Source: Phytoactinopolyspora mesophila
Lineage (GTDB): Bacteria; Actinomycetota; Actinomycetes; Jiangellales; Jiangellaceae
Assembly (NCBI RefSeq): GCF_010122465.1
Contig: NZ_WLZY01000005.1
Coordinates: 366,901 to 430,900, forward strand
Length of the DNA: 64,000 nt
Direction of reading: 5' to 3'
The notes below the pieces were generated by a model. That model worked only from the letters and a program-made list of their open reading frames with translations. It ran no database searches and was not told where the DNA came from. Every line of letters starts with the position of its first letter. The stretch's first letter is position 1. A program made the position numbers and the translations under genes. Below are positions 33,020-42,065 of this stretch, piece by piece.

Positions 33020-34552
33020 ATGAACGCCAACACCCTCACCGAGTCCGGTACCCGTGCCGGAAGGCGGGAGTGGATCGGACTGGCGGTGCTGGCCCTGCCG
33101 ACGCTCCTGTTGTCCATCGACATGAGCGTGCTCTACCTGGCCTTGCCGCACTTGGCCGCCGATCTTCAGCCGAGTAGCAGCCAGCTGTTGTGGATCATGG
33201 ACATTTACGGCTTCATGGTGGCTGGCTTTCTGGTGACCATGGGCACGCTAGGGGACCGGATCGGCCGGCGCCGGCTGTTGCTGATCGGCGCGACCGCTTT
33301 CGGGGTGGCATCGGTGCTTGCCGCTTACTCGACCAGCGCCGAGATGTTGATCGCCACCCGCACACTCCTGGGTATCGCCGGTGCCACATTGATGCCCTCC
33401 ACATTGGCGTTGATCAGCAACATGTTCAAGGACCCGCGGCAGCGCGGCACGGCGATCGCGGTGTGGATCAGCTGCTTCATGGGTGGCACCGCGCTCGGAC
33501 CGGTGGTGGGCGGCATCATGTTGCACTGGTTCTGGTGGGGCTCGGTCTTCTTGCTCGGCGTGCCGGTGATGGTGTTGTTGCTGGCCACGGCCCCGGTACT
33601 GCTGCCGGAATACCGGGACGAGAATGCGGGCCGGCTGGATCTGAGCAGTGTCGCGCTCTCGCTGGCCACCATCCTGCCGGTCATCTATGGTCTGAAGGAA
33701 CTCGCCAAAGCTGACGCGATCGCCATCCCACTGGTGGCTATCGCCGTGGGCGGCGCCGTTGGCGTGGTGTTCGTCCGCCGCCAGTTGCGCCTTGCCGACC
33801 CGCTGCTCGACCTGCGTCTGTTCCGCAACCGCGCCTTCCGCGCCGCATTGACCACCATGCTGATCGGGGCGTTCTTCATGGGTGGCCTCTTCCTCTTTGT
33901 GAGTCAGTACCTGCAACTGGTCAGCGGACTGTCTCCACTCAATGCCGGCCTGTGGCTGGTGCCCGCCTCGCTGGGGATGATCGGCAGCACGATGCTGGCG
34001 CCCCGGCTGGCTCAGCGGTTCGGCGTATGGCCGATCATCACCGGCGGCATGGTTCTTGCTGCCGTCGGTATGGCGGTGCTGACCCAGGCCGGAGTGTCCG
34101 AGACGCCGTTGTTGGTGTTCTTCGGATTGCTCCTCGCCATGCTGGGTCTGGGCCCTGGCGCCGCATTGGTGACGGACATCGTGGTGGGTTCCGCGCCGCC
34201 GGAGAAAGCTGGCTCGGCGGCGTCGATGTCCGAGACCAGCGGTGAGTTCGGTATCGCCATGGGTGTGGCGCTGCTGGGCAGCTTGGGCACCGCGATCTAC
34301 CGGAGTCAGGTCGCTGTGCCCGAGGGAACTTCCGCGGACGTGGCTGCTGCCGTCAACGACGGCTTACCCTCCGCGGTGGTTGCCGCCGCTGACGTGCCGG
34401 GCGACTTGGGACATCAACTGCTGGACGGCGCACGAGAGGCGTTCACCAACGGGCTCAACGTGGTTGCCGGGATCGGGGCGGTAGCGATATTGCTGTTCGT
34501 CGTCGTGCTGATCCGGATGATCCGCCTCCCCCAACCCGGTGATCGTCAGTAG
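33020..34552 (+). CDS. DHA2-family MFS drug exporter (EmrB/QacA type)
   Basis: A 510-residue membrane protein with about fourteen helices. Motif D1 (LSIDMSVLYLALPHLAADL), motif A (GTLGDRIGRRRLLLIGA) and motif C (GPVVGGIMLHWFWWGSVFLLGVP, antiporter) are visible. The family exports drugs, dyes and biocides by proton exchange. The ATG at 33020 follows GGAAGGA. The final codons and stop lie inside a REP-like repeat, so the C-terminus (PQPGDRQ) may come from insertion of that element. Confidence 0.94.
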   Translation: MNANTLTESGTRAGRREWIGLAVLALPTLLLSIDMSVLYLALPHLAADLQPSSSQLLWIMDIYGFMVAGFLVTMGTLGDRIGRRRLLLIGATAFGVASVLAAYSTSAEMLIATRTLLGIAGATLMPSTLALISNMFKDPRQRGTAIAVWISCFMGGTALGPVVGGIMLHWFWWGSVFLLGVPVMVLLLATAPVLLPEYRDENAGRLDLSSVALSLATILPVIYGLKELAKADAIAIPLVAIAVGGAVGVVFVRRQLRLADPLLDLRLFRNRAFRAALTTMLIGAFFMGGLFLFVSQYLQLVSGLSPLNAGLWLVPASLGMIGSTMLAPRLAQRFGVWPIITGGMVLAAVGMAVLTQAGVSETPLLVFFGLLLAMLGLGPGAALVTDIVVGSAPPEKAGSAASMSETSGEFGIAMGVALLGSLGTAIYRSQVAVPEGTSADVAAAVNDGLPSAVVAAADVPGDLGHQLLDGAREAFTNGLNVVAGIGAVAILLFVVVLIRMIRLPQPGDRQ

Positions 34553-34626
34553 CTTGTGGTCGCCGTGGGGTGATCGTCAGGGCGTTGTGGTTGTGAATCC
34601 GCGACCACAACGCACTGACGATCACC
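34538..34626. repeat. Cluster of three REP-like palindromic units
   Basis: A 23-base unit (starts GGTGATCGTCAG, ends TTGTGGT) occurs directly at 34538-34560 and 34569-34591 and inverted at 34604-34626. The last two form a hairpin with 22 of 23 paired bases and a 12-base loop. The first copy contains the stop codon of the exporter gene. The layout resembles REP/BIME clusters. Confidence 0.75.
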
Positions 34627-34654
34627 GGGAGGGTGGGGCCAATAGAGTGAAGCG

Positions 34655-36553
34655 ATGGTGAGCGCGGAACAGTTGACAATGGTGCGCGATCTGATCGCGG
34701 ACCTTCCGGTGGCAGCCGATCCGCAGCTGTCATCCGACGGCGCCTGGGTCGCATGGATGGCCGGCCCTCCGACCAAGGCAGATGACCATTTCACCGGGTC
34801 GGTGTGGCTTGCCCCAACCGATGGCTTGACGCCACCCAGGCGGCTCACCGCTGCGGGGAAACACCGTGATCACCATCCGCGATGGTCACCGTCGGAGGGC
34901 ACGATCGCGTTCTTGTCCGATCGCCATGATCGGGGAACCGATGCTGTGATGTGTATATCCGTCGACGGTGGCGAAGCGGAGCCGTTGGTGCGTCGTGAGC
35001 GGAGCATCGAGACGTTCGCGTGGTCTCCGGACGGTCGCCGGATCGCCTTCGTCGCTCCGGATGAGCCGGACGAGGAGGACCAGCGCCGTGAGCGGGAGCG
35101 CGACGACGCCGACGTTTACGGAGAACGCTGGCCCTATGCGCGCCTGTACCTCGTCGATATCGACGACGGCGGTGTCACCGCACTGCCCAGCGGAGACCGC
35201 AACGTCACCGGCATAGCCTGGTCACCGGACGGCACGTCCATCGGATTCGTGGCAGCGCCCACCCCCGAGCTCGACAGCGGCGCGCAGGCGGAAATCTACC
35301 GGCTCGATGTCAGGTCTGGCGCTGTGCGACGCCTGTGTGCCGCTCCCGACGCACACTGGCTGACGTGGCTGAGTGACGGTCGGCTGCTCTGGACCGGATG
35401 CCGGAGTGGGCATCGTCGTGCCGCCCTGGCTACCTGGTCGGTCGCCGAAGATGGTGGTGAGCCGCGTATGGTGACGCGCCGCGACGACGTCTGCGAAGTC
35501 CAGGTGCAGCCGGTGGCTGGTGGCGATGGTGCCGTCGTCGCTGTTGCTGAAGGAATGGCCACATGGTTGCGCTGGGACGACGACGAGAAGCTCGGCTACG
35601 ACGCCCCGGGAGCGGAGATCCGTGGACTCGCGGTGGCGCATCCAACGGGCAGCGCGCCGGTCCTGGCCGTGGTTCGTAGCCGGGGTGACCAGCCACCGGA
35701 GTTGTGGGCGGGTTCGCCGGAGTCCCTGCGGCAGATCAGTGAGCACCAGGCTTCCTGGCATGGTCTCGAACTCGGCCGGCAGCGGCCGTTCGAATGGACC
35801 GCGCCGGACGGCTTGCGCCTCGACGGCCTGGTCCACGTCCCGCCGCGGCACCCGGGTGGGCCATTGCCGGCGGTTGTACTCGTTCACGGTGGACCGTACG
35901 CGCGATGTACGACGGGTTTCCACGTCTATCCGCTGCACTGGGCCCAATGGCTGGCCCTGCACGGGTACGCCGTATTGGAGCCGAACTATCGCGGTGGAGC
36001 GGGACGGGGCGACGAGTTCGCGGTCGCTGCCAGGTCGGGTGTCGGAGGCGACGAGTTCGGTGACGTCATGTCCATGGTGGACGCTGCCGTGGCGAGAGGT
36101 ATCGCCGATCCGGACCGGCTGGGTATCGGCGGATGGAGTCAAGGTGGTTTCATGACCGCCTGGGCGATTACTCAGACCGACCGCTTCAAGGCGGGGGTGA
36201 TGGGGGCCGGAGTCAGCGACTGGGGTGGGCTCACGATGAACACCGACATGCCGGTCTTCGAGAGCCAGCTGTGCGGCGGCACGCCATGGGACGGGCCGGG
36301 GCCCCATGAGTGGGCGCGGCGTTCACCCATCTCGTTCGCCAGCCAGGCGTCGACACCGCTGTTGATCCTCCACGGCGAACAAGACCGGCGGATCCCGGTG
36401 GGCCAAGCCGTCGGGTTCGCTCGCGCGCTCCGGCAGTACGGGTGTCCGGTGCGGCAGGTGGTGTATCCGCGGGAGGGGCACGCCGTCGCCGAGCGCCAGC
36501 ATGTCCTGGACGTCCACGATCGGGTCCGCGACTGGTTCGCACGCTGGCTCTGA
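34655..36553 (+). CDS. S9-family prolyl oligopeptidase-like peptidase
   Basis: A 632-residue protein with a seven-blade beta-propeller (repeats such as FAWSPDGRRIAFVAPDE and IAWSPDGTSIGFVA) in residues 1-370 and an alpha/beta hydrolase domain behind it. The triad is Ser495 (GWSQGG), Asp577 (HGEQDRRIPVG) and His609 (REGHAVAE). No signal peptide, so it is cytoplasmic. The family cuts short peptides or N-acylated residues. Monocistronic, ending in a hairpin. Confidence 0.93.
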   Translation: MVSAEQLTMVRDLIADLPVAADPQLSSDGAWVAWMAGPPTKADDHFTGSVWLAPTDGLTPPRRLTAAGKHRDHHPRWSPSEGTIAFLSDRHDRGTDAVMCISVDGGEAEPLVRRERSIETFAWSPDGRRIAFVAPDEPDEEDQRRERERDDADVYGERWPYARLYLVDIDDGGVTALPSGDRNVTGIAWSPDGTSIGFVAAPTPELDSGAQAEIYRLDVRSGAVRRLCAAPDAHWLTWLSDGRLLWTGCRSGHRRAALATWSVAEDGGEPRMVTRRDDVCEVQVQPVAGGDGAVVAVAEGMATWLRWDDDEKLGYDAPGAEIRGLAVAHPTGSAPVLAVVRSRGDQPPELWAGSPESLRQISEHQASWHGLELGRQRPFEWTAPDGLRLDGLVHVPPRHPGGPLPAVVLVHGGPYARCTTGFHVYPLHWAQWLALHGYAVLEPNYRGGAGRGDEFAVAARSGVGGDEFGDVMSMVDAAVARGIADPDRLGIGGWSQGGFMTAWAITQTDRFKAGVMGAGVSDWGGLTMNTDMPVFESQLCGGTPWDGPGPHEWARRSPISFASQASTPLLILHGEQDRRIPVGQAVGFARALRQYGCPVRQVVYPREGHAVAERQHVLDVHDRVRDWFARWL

Positions 36554-36556
36554 GTG

Positions 36557-36574
36557 AGAAGCCGCGCGGCTTCT
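36557..36574 (+). terminator. Terminator hairpin after the S9 peptidase
   Basis: AGAAGCCGCGCGGCTTCT, an 18-base perfect palindrome, starts four bases past the stop and is followed by TGCC. The 274 bases from here to bioY hold no recognisable gene or BirA operator. Confidence 0.65.
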
Positions 36575-36848
36575 TGCCGGACGATCTTGGCGACGTTCTC
36601 CAATACGGGCCGGTTCTCGATTGTGGGGAGCGGCCACGATTTGTGGGATCGTCCCAATTGCCGCGATCCTTGCTGGTGAATACCGCAACTGCGCGGCGAG
36701 CGACCGGTCCGGGAAAGTGTGATGGAGTGCCGGTGCTCCCAACGATGGTGCACGCTTGTCCGAGCGGCGTGGGTCGGAGGCGAGCCCGGTAGACCGGAAC
36801 CGCAGTGGAATCCCCGCGGTGTGGCTGGAACCAAGCTGGAGGACATCG

Positions 36849-37475
36849 ATGACCGAGCCCGACCGAACAGCCCGCACGTCCGGACCGCGCCGGCTGCCCG
36901 CCGCGGACATGGCTCGGGTTGCGGTGTTCGCCGCCCTGATTGCCGTGCTAGGCCTGCCCGGATCATTCAGCCTGTTCGGCAACGCCGTCCCGATCACACT
37001 CCAGACACTCGGAGTGTTGCTGGCCGGTGCCGTCCTCGGAGCCTGGCGCGGCTTGCTGTCGGTCCTGTTGCTCCTGGCTGTTGTTGCCGCCGGCCTTCCG
37101 CTGCTGGCAGGTGGCCGCGGTGGCCTCGGGGTCTTCGCCGGGCCTTCCGTCGGCTACCTCATCGGTTGGGCGGCGGCCGTGTTCGTCGTCGGCTGGCTCG
37201 TCGAACGCGGGGGGCGGCGACCGGCACTGATGTGGGTCCTGCCGGCTTGCCTCCTCGGCTCCGCGCTCATCCTGGTCATCGGCGTGCCGATCCAGGCGCT
37301 GGTGACGGGCGTCCCCCTGGACACCACCATCAAGCTCTCCCTGGCTTTCCTACCCGGCGATGCCGCGAAGTCGGTACTGGCTGCCGTGGTTGTGTTGGGC
37401 GTTCAACGGGCCTATCCAGAGGCGGCCCCGGCGGTGCGGCGTGCCCGGCGGGAGAGGTATCCCACGTGCCGGTAG
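36849..37475 (+). CDS. bioY: BioY-family biotin ECF transporter S-component
   Basis: A 208-residue membrane protein with six hydrophobic segments. The family blocks NAVPITLQTLGVLLAGAVLGAWRG and PLLAGGRGGLGVFAGPSVGYL identify BioY. It binds biotin (or a precursor) with very high affinity and works with an EcfT/EcfA energising module, or alone at low rate. GGAGG lies before the ATG at 36849. It overlaps the next gene by ten bases and starts a four-gene operon. Confidence 0.93.
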   Translation: MTEPDRTARTSGPRRLPAADMARVAVFAALIAVLGLPGSFSLFGNAVPITLQTLGVLLAGAVLGAWRGLLSVLLLLAVVAAGLPLLAGGRGGLGVFAGPSVGYLIGWAAAVFVVGWLVERGGRRPALMWVLPACLLGSALILVIGVPIQALVTGVPLDTTIKLSLAFLPGDAAKSVLAAVVVLGVQRAYPEAAPAVRRARRERYPTCR

Positions 37476-38896
37476 CCAGAGACGTACTCGCGCACGCCGC
37501 GAAAAGCCCGGACATGGTGGCCCTTCGCTCTCCTGGGCGTACTCGAACCTACGGGCAGCTCGGTGCCGACATCTCGGCGGCCGTGGGCGCGTGGTGGGCC
37601 GCGGGCGTGCGTCCCGGCCGGTTGGTGGCCGTGGACCTGGCCGAGCCGATTGACCTGCTGACCGCGGTGCTGGCCGCGGATCTGATCCGGGCGACGCCGC
37701 TGGTCTGTGATGCGTCCTGGTCCGCGGAGCAGAGAACGGCCGTGCTCGGCACCATCGGTCCCGACCTCCATGTCCGTGACTGGCCACCCGCGTCATACGG
37801 CGACGCGGGCGTGACCACCGGGCCAGAATCCGCCACCTTGGCCGGGGCACCCGCACCGTACGACGTCGCATGGGCCGGTTTCAGTTCGGGGAGCACGGGT
37901 CGGCCCCGGGCGGTGGCCCGGACTCGGGCCTCGTGGACCGGCTGCTATCCGGCTGTGGACAAGCTGACCGGCATGACCAGCGAAGACACGGTGCTGGTGC
38001 CGGGGCCGCTCGCGTCGTCGCTGTACTGCTTCGCGGCGCTACACGGGCTGGCCACGGGTGCGTCGGTCACTGTGACCGGCCGATGGGCGTCCGGTCTGGT
38101 GCGGTCGTATCTTGCAGACTCCGACGTCGTCCACCTGGTGCCTCATCTTCTCGAGCACGTTGTCGGCGAGCTTGCGTCGATGGGGCCTTCCCGGCTGCGT
38201 ATGGCCGTGTCCGGTGGCGCCGGGTTGCCGGCCGGACTGCGTGAGCGGGCTGGCGCGGCTGGTCTGGACGTCGTCGAGTACTACGGCGCGGTGGAGTTGT
38301 CCTTCGTCGCCGTGGACGCCGATGGCTTGGGGCTTCGGCCTTTCGACAATGTCGAGATCGACGTGCGCCAGGTGCCCGGCAGCTCGGGCCTGGGTGAGGT
38401 CTGGGTCCGGTCGCCATGGCTGGCCGAAGGCTATCTGGCGGGAGCAACCGGGCCATTCCGGCGTGATGACGACGGCTGGGCGACGGTGGGTGACCTGGCC
38501 GAGGCTGATTCGTCCGGTACGCGTGCGCTGAGGCTCAGAGGCCGTGGAGACGGCGCGGTGGTCACTGGTGGAGCCACGGTGGTGCCGGAGGATGTGGAAG
38601 CTGTTCTCGGCGGGGTCCCCGGGGTGCGAGACGTCGTTGTGGTGGGCACGCCACATCACTGGCTCGGTTCAGTTGTCACGGCGGTGATCGAGACCGCCGG
38701 CCCGCCGGTGCGGCGCAAGATCCTCGAGGCGGCGGCACGGCGGGAGCTGACACCGGCGCAGCGGCCGCGTCGCTGGTATGAGGCGGACCGGTTGCCGCGA
38801 ACACCGGCGGGGAAGCCGGCGCGGGCGATCATCGCCGAGGCTCTGATCGACGGCCGGCCGGACCACTCCGGCACGAGCATCCGGCTGATGAGGTGA
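37466..38896 (+). CDS. Class I adenylate-forming enzyme (acyl-CoA ligase-like) in the bioY operon
   Basis: A 476-residue enzyme of the ANL superfamily. The P-loop is SSGSTGRPRA (residues 140-149), the Y-G-x-x-E motif is YYGAVE, and the C-terminal catalytic Lys is residue 450 (RTPAGKPAR). It should activate a carboxylic acid as acyl-AMP and pass it to CoA or another thiol. The GTG at 37466 has GGAGAGG upstream. Position between bioY and a thiolase gene matches Bacillus yhfT, whose substrate is also undefined. A pimelate-like or fatty acid substrate is inference. It is short for a FadD (usually above 500 residues). Confidence 0.85.
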   Translation: MPVARDVLAHAAKSPDMVALRSPGRTRTYGQLGADISAAVGAWWAAGVRPGRLVAVDLAEPIDLLTAVLAADLIRATPLVCDASWSAEQRTAVLGTIGPDLHVRDWPPASYGDAGVTTGPESATLAGAPAPYDVAWAGFSSGSTGRPRAVARTRASWTGCYPAVDKLTGMTSEDTVLVPGPLASSLYCFAALHGLATGASVTVTGRWASGLVRSYLADSDVVHLVPHLLEHVVGELASMGPSRLRMAVSGGAGLPAGLRERAGAAGLDVVEYYGAVELSFVAVDADGLGLRPFDNVEIDVRQVPGSSGLGEVWVRSPWLAEGYLAGATGPFRRDDDGWATVGDLAEADSSGTRALRLRGRGDGAVVTGGATVVPEDVEAVLGGVPGVRDVVVVGTPHHWLGSVVTAVIETAGPPVRRKILEAAARRELTPAQRPRRWYEADRLPRTPAGKPARAIIAEALIDGRPDHSGTSIRLMR

Positions 38897-40098
38897 CGGC
38901 CGTGCAACGACGTGACGCCGTGGTGGTGGCAGCCCGCCGCACCCCGATCGGCACGGCGGGCCGGAGCCTGAGCGGCATCACCGTCGACCAGCTGGCCGCG
39001 CCGGTCCTGGCTGCCACCGTTCAGGAGCTCCGGGAATCCGGTGTTGGAGCTCGTGTCTCATCGTCGGATGCCGGGCTGGATGTAGCCGATGTCGTCCTGG
39101 GCAACTGTATGGGTCCTGGCGGCAACGTGGCTCGGGTCAGCGCGTTGTCAGCGGGACTGGGAGTCAGCGTGCCGGGCGTCACGGTGGATCGGCAATGCGG
39201 GAGCGGCCTGGCGGCAATCCTGCAGGCAGCACAGTCCGTGCGGGCAGGGGACGCGGACCTTGTGCTGGCCGGTGGCGCCGAAAGCGCGTCGACCGCGCCA
39301 CTGCGGGCGCACCGCGGCTCGGGCGCCGAACCGGACGTGGTGTACGAACGGGCGCCGTTCACCCCGCCGGAGTTCGGTGACCCGGACATGGGTGTCGCGG
39401 CCGAAACACTGGCCACGGCGCGAGGTGTCAGCCGGCGGCGTCAAGACGCCTATGCCGCCGCCAGCCACGCGAAAGCGCTGGCAGCACGGGATGCCGGCCG
39501 CTTCGAGGCGGAGCTGGTCGCTGTCGGCGGTTTGCACCACGACGAGCGTCCGCGCTCCCTGCGCGCCTCGACCCTCGCCCGAATGCCCGCGGCGTTCGTG
39601 CCGGGCGGAAGCGTCACCGCGGGCAATTCGTGCCCGGTCAGTGACGGCGCTGCCGCCGTCGGGATCGTCACCTCCGGCGCCCGGAGCGGCGTCGCGGGAT
39701 TGCGCCTGGTCAGCGGCGCTATCGTCGGATGCGATCCCCGACAGCCCGGTTGGGGCCCGGTTCCGGCCACCGAGCGGGTGCTGGAAGCGGCCGGGTTGAA
39801 AATCGGTGATGTCGCCGCTGTCGAAATCGTCGAGGCATTCGCCGGACAGGTCCTCGCGGTGACCGATGCGCTCGGTCTCGACCCGCTTGGTCGTGACGCC
39901 GACGTCGTCTGTGCTGACGGCGGCGCCCTGGCGCTCGGCCATCCGTGGGGCGCGAGTGGCGCGGTTGTGGTGGTGCGGCTGTTCAGCCGCCTGGTGCTCG
40001 GCGGCGCGCCGGCAGGGACACTCGGCCTGGCGTGCGCTGCCGTGGGCGGTGGCCTCGGTGTGGCCGCGCTGTTCGAGGTGGTTCGAGGCCCGTGCTGA
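38893..40098 (+). CDS. Thiolase (acetyl-CoA C-acyltransferase) in the bioY operon
   Basis: A 401-residue thiolase. The nucleophile Cys102 (VDRQCGSGLAAI), His350 (ALGHPWGASG) and Cys381 (LACAAVGGG) are all present. The usual NEAFA block reads VEIVEAFAGQ, so Asn is replaced by Val-Glu, which may alter activity or direction. The GTG at 38893 overlaps the ligase stop (GTGA). With the ligase it would cleave or extend a beta-keto acyl-CoA. The same neighbour set (bioY, ligase, thiolase) occurs in Bacillus as yhfUTS under biotin repressor control. Confidence 0.88.
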   Translation: MTAVQRRDAVVVAARRTPIGTAGRSLSGITVDQLAAPVLAATVQELRESGVGARVSSSDAGLDVADVVLGNCMGPGGNVARVSALSAGLGVSVPGVTVDRQCGSGLAAILQAAQSVRAGDADLVLAGGAESASTAPLRAHRGSGAEPDVVYERAPFTPPEFGDPDMGVAAETLATARGVSRRRQDAYAAASHAKALAARDAGRFEAELVAVGGLHHDERPRSLRASTLARMPAAFVPGGSVTAGNSCPVSDGAAAVGIVTSGARSGVAGLRLVSGAIVGCDPRQPGWGPVPATERVLEAAGLKIGDVAAVEIVEAFAGQVLAVTDALGLDPLGRDADVVCADGGALALGHPWGASGAVVVVRLFSRLVLGGAPAGTLGLACAAVGGGLGVAALFEVVRGPC

Positions 40099-40691
40099 CA
40101 GGCGCCTACGTGGCTCGCCCGTCGCCTCTGCACCGGATCCCCGCCGGGCCGAAGCTGGCAGCACTGGCGGGGGGCTGTACAGCGTTGTTGCTGGTGCGAA
40201 CCTTGCCCGGGGTCGTTGTGGGCCTGGCGGCCGTGGTGGTGCTGTACGCGGTGGGCCGGATCCGGCCTGTCGAAGCATGGGTCCAGGTCAGACCGTTGCG
40301 TTGGTTCATGGCGGTGCTGCTCGTCGTCCAGCTCTTGATCACCGATGTCGGCACGGCGGTCTCGCTGACTTCGCGGATCGTGCTGGCGGTGGCGCTGGCC
40401 GGACTTGTCACCCTGACGACGCGCACGACTGATCTGATGGCGGCCATGGAGCGAGGGCTCGGGCCGTTGCGCCGCGTCGGCGTGGACCCGGTCCGGGTGT
40501 CGCTGATGATGTCGTTGCTCATCCGCAGCGTGCCGGTCGTGACCGGGATAGCTCAGCGGGTCCGCGATGCTCAGCGTGCCCGAGGGCAAGAACGCAGCAT
40601 CCGCGCCTTCGCGGTGCCGTTGGTGGTCGGCGTGCTGCGCTACGCGGACACTCTCGGCGAGGCGCTCCAGGCGCGCGGCATGGACGACTAG
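40092..40691 (+). CDS. ECF transporter T-component (CbiQ/BioN family)
   Basis: A 199-residue membrane protein with four to five helices. The C-terminal coupling region contains the family's ARG motifs (RDAQRARGQE and ALQARGMDD), which contact the ATPase. The GTG at 40092 overlaps the thiolase gene by seven bases. It is the partner expected for BioY, but no EcfA/BioM ATPase gene lies in the window, so the ATPase must be elsewhere or shared. Confidence 0.88.
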   Translation: MLTGAYVARPSPLHRIPAGPKLAALAGGCTALLLVRTLPGVVVGLAAVVVLYAVGRIRPVEAWVQVRPLRWFMAVLLVVQLLITDVGTAVSLTSRIVLAVALAGLVTLTTRTTDLMAAMERGLGPLRRVGVDPVRVSLMMSLLIRSVPVVTGIAQRVRDAQRARGQERSIRAFAVPLVVGVLRYADTLGEALQARGMDD

Positions 40692-40737
40692 AACATGACC
40701 GACGACGGCGCACACCGGTGAGATGAGGAACAGGCCG

Positions 40738-41493
40738 ATGCAGGTAGCAAGGCTCGGGCTGACACCAGTCAAAGGCATGGCCCACGTCGCTCTGCCCGAG
40801 GTGGAGCTCACCCGCGGCGGTCCGCTTCACGACCGGGTGTTCTGCGTGGTCGAGGCAGACACCGGCCGGGTCTTGCGCACCGTCGAGAACGACATCGCGA
40901 TGGCGTGCGAGGCGGTCTGGACACCACCAGTGCTGACCATTCGGGCACCGGGCGGGGACGCGAGTGGCGAGGTGTCAGAGGGCGCGCTGATCGCCGGACA
41001 GTATTGGGACCGGGAACTGAAGCTGAATGTGATCGAGGGGCCCTGGGCCGGGCTGCTGAGCCGGCACTTCGGACGGCCGGTACTGCTCTGCCGGGTGGCG
41101 GGTCCGGAACGTGCGATATGGGCGGGCTCAGTGTCCCTGGTGACGACCTCATCACTGGCCGAAGTGGCCCGGCGAACCGGGTGCGGCCACGACGACGGCG
41201 CGCGGTTCCGGCCCACCATCGTGGTCGACACCGGCGAGGCACCGGCATTCGTCGAAGACACCTGGGTGGGATCGAGGCTGCGGATCGGTGCCGCCGTCGT
41301 CACTGTGGAAGAGCGGCTGCCACGATGTGCGGTGGTCGACCGGCGTCCCGCGGCGGGTGGACATGATGTCGCCGTTCTGCGCGCTCTGGCGGCCGACAGA
41401 CGCGACGGCAACGAGATCGTCTTCGGTGTCTCGGGCGAAGTCGAACAGCTGGCCCGCGTCGCGCTGGCCGACCCGGTGCGGCTCCTGGGCTGA
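40738..41493 (+). CDS. MOSC-domain protein with N-terminal beta-barrel
   Basis: A 251-residue protein. Residues 1-75 form the MOSC N-terminal barrel (VARLGLTPVKGMAH), and the MOSC domain follows (RFRPTIVVDTGEAPAFVEDTWVGSRLRIG) with the conserved Cys in LPRCAVVDRRP. Relatives (YcbX/YiiM type, mARC) handle N-hydroxylated substrates or molybdenum cofactor sulfur. GAGGAA lies before the ATG at 40738; an ATG at 40723 is an alternative. It starts 46 bases after ecfT and may be read through with it. Confidence 0.85.
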   Translation: MQVARLGLTPVKGMAHVALPEVELTRGGPLHDRVFCVVEADTGRVLRTVENDIAMACEAVWTPPVLTIRAPGGDASGEVSEGALIAGQYWDRELKLNVIEGPWAGLLSRHFGRPVLLCRVAGPERAIWAGSVSLVTTSSLAEVARRTGCGHDDGARFRPTIVVDTGEAPAFVEDTWVGSRLRIGAAVVTVEERLPRCAVVDRRPAAGGHDVAVLRALAADRRDGNEIVFGVSGEVEQLARVALADPVRLLG

Positions 41494-41553
41494 ACCTGCG
41501 CTCCGCTCTCCGGCGCCGCAGGCTCAGTGTTCAGGAACTCGGTGTTCAGGAGC

Positions 41554-41754
41554 TCAATGTGCTGGGACCGGAGCGTCGAGTGGGTGGTGCGAGTGGTGTG
41601 ACCAGCGCACCCGTTGGTCGCCGAACCCGGCGGCATGCGCTCCCTCGTGCCCGATCGGACGCCGGCAGCGGTAGCTCGGTGAATAAAGGTCTCGGCACGA
41701 ATCGCGGAAGCTCGTGTAGGCGAACTCGAGATCGAGACGGCGGTCGTCGCTCAT
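41554..41754 (-). CDS. Possible small Cys/His-rich protein
   Basis: A 66-residue frame with SCRDLYSPSYRCRRPIGHEG and then AHAAGF, giving a C-x9-C-x4-H-x3-H pattern that could bind zinc. Similar short C..PIGHxGxHA peptides occur in actinobacteria. Codon choice is unremarkable and the ribosome-binding site is weak, so this is a candidate. The surrounding gap (41494-42065) also holds two 15-base direct repeats (41527-41556, GTGTTCAGGAACTCG type). Confidence 0.35.
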   Translation of the reverse strand: MSDDRRLDLEFAYTSFRDSCRDLYSPSYRCRRPIGHEGAHAAGFGDQRVRWSHHSHHPLDAPVPAH

Positions 41755-41935
41755 GTGCATCACCTGATCATGCGGCGCGACCCCATTGTCCCGTGAATAT
41801 TGCTTCTGACTTTCACATTATGACCGGACATTGCCGCCAAACGCCACCGCCCCCCATTCGGCGGGCGAGCCGCGAAGCGACATCCCCGGCGTCACCCGCG
41901 CGACGACAAGACCACCTCAGCGCCTACGGCACGCT

Positions 41936-41977
41936 GAGCAGGGCACCCGAAACGGAACCGCATCGGGTGCCCTGCTC
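41936..41977 (-). terminator. Terminator hairpin of the formaldehyde dehydrogenase gene
   Basis: Perfect 15-bp arms (GAGCAGGGCACCCGA and its complement) with a 12-base loop, 88 bases past the dehydrogenase stop. Confidence 0.7.
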
Positions 41978-42065
41978 TGGTGTTCCGGCCCCGGGAGGTC
42001 CTCCCGAGATGTCGCCGGCCCGGCGAAGACCACATGGTTGATACGCCCGGCCGGGCAGGGCCCGC

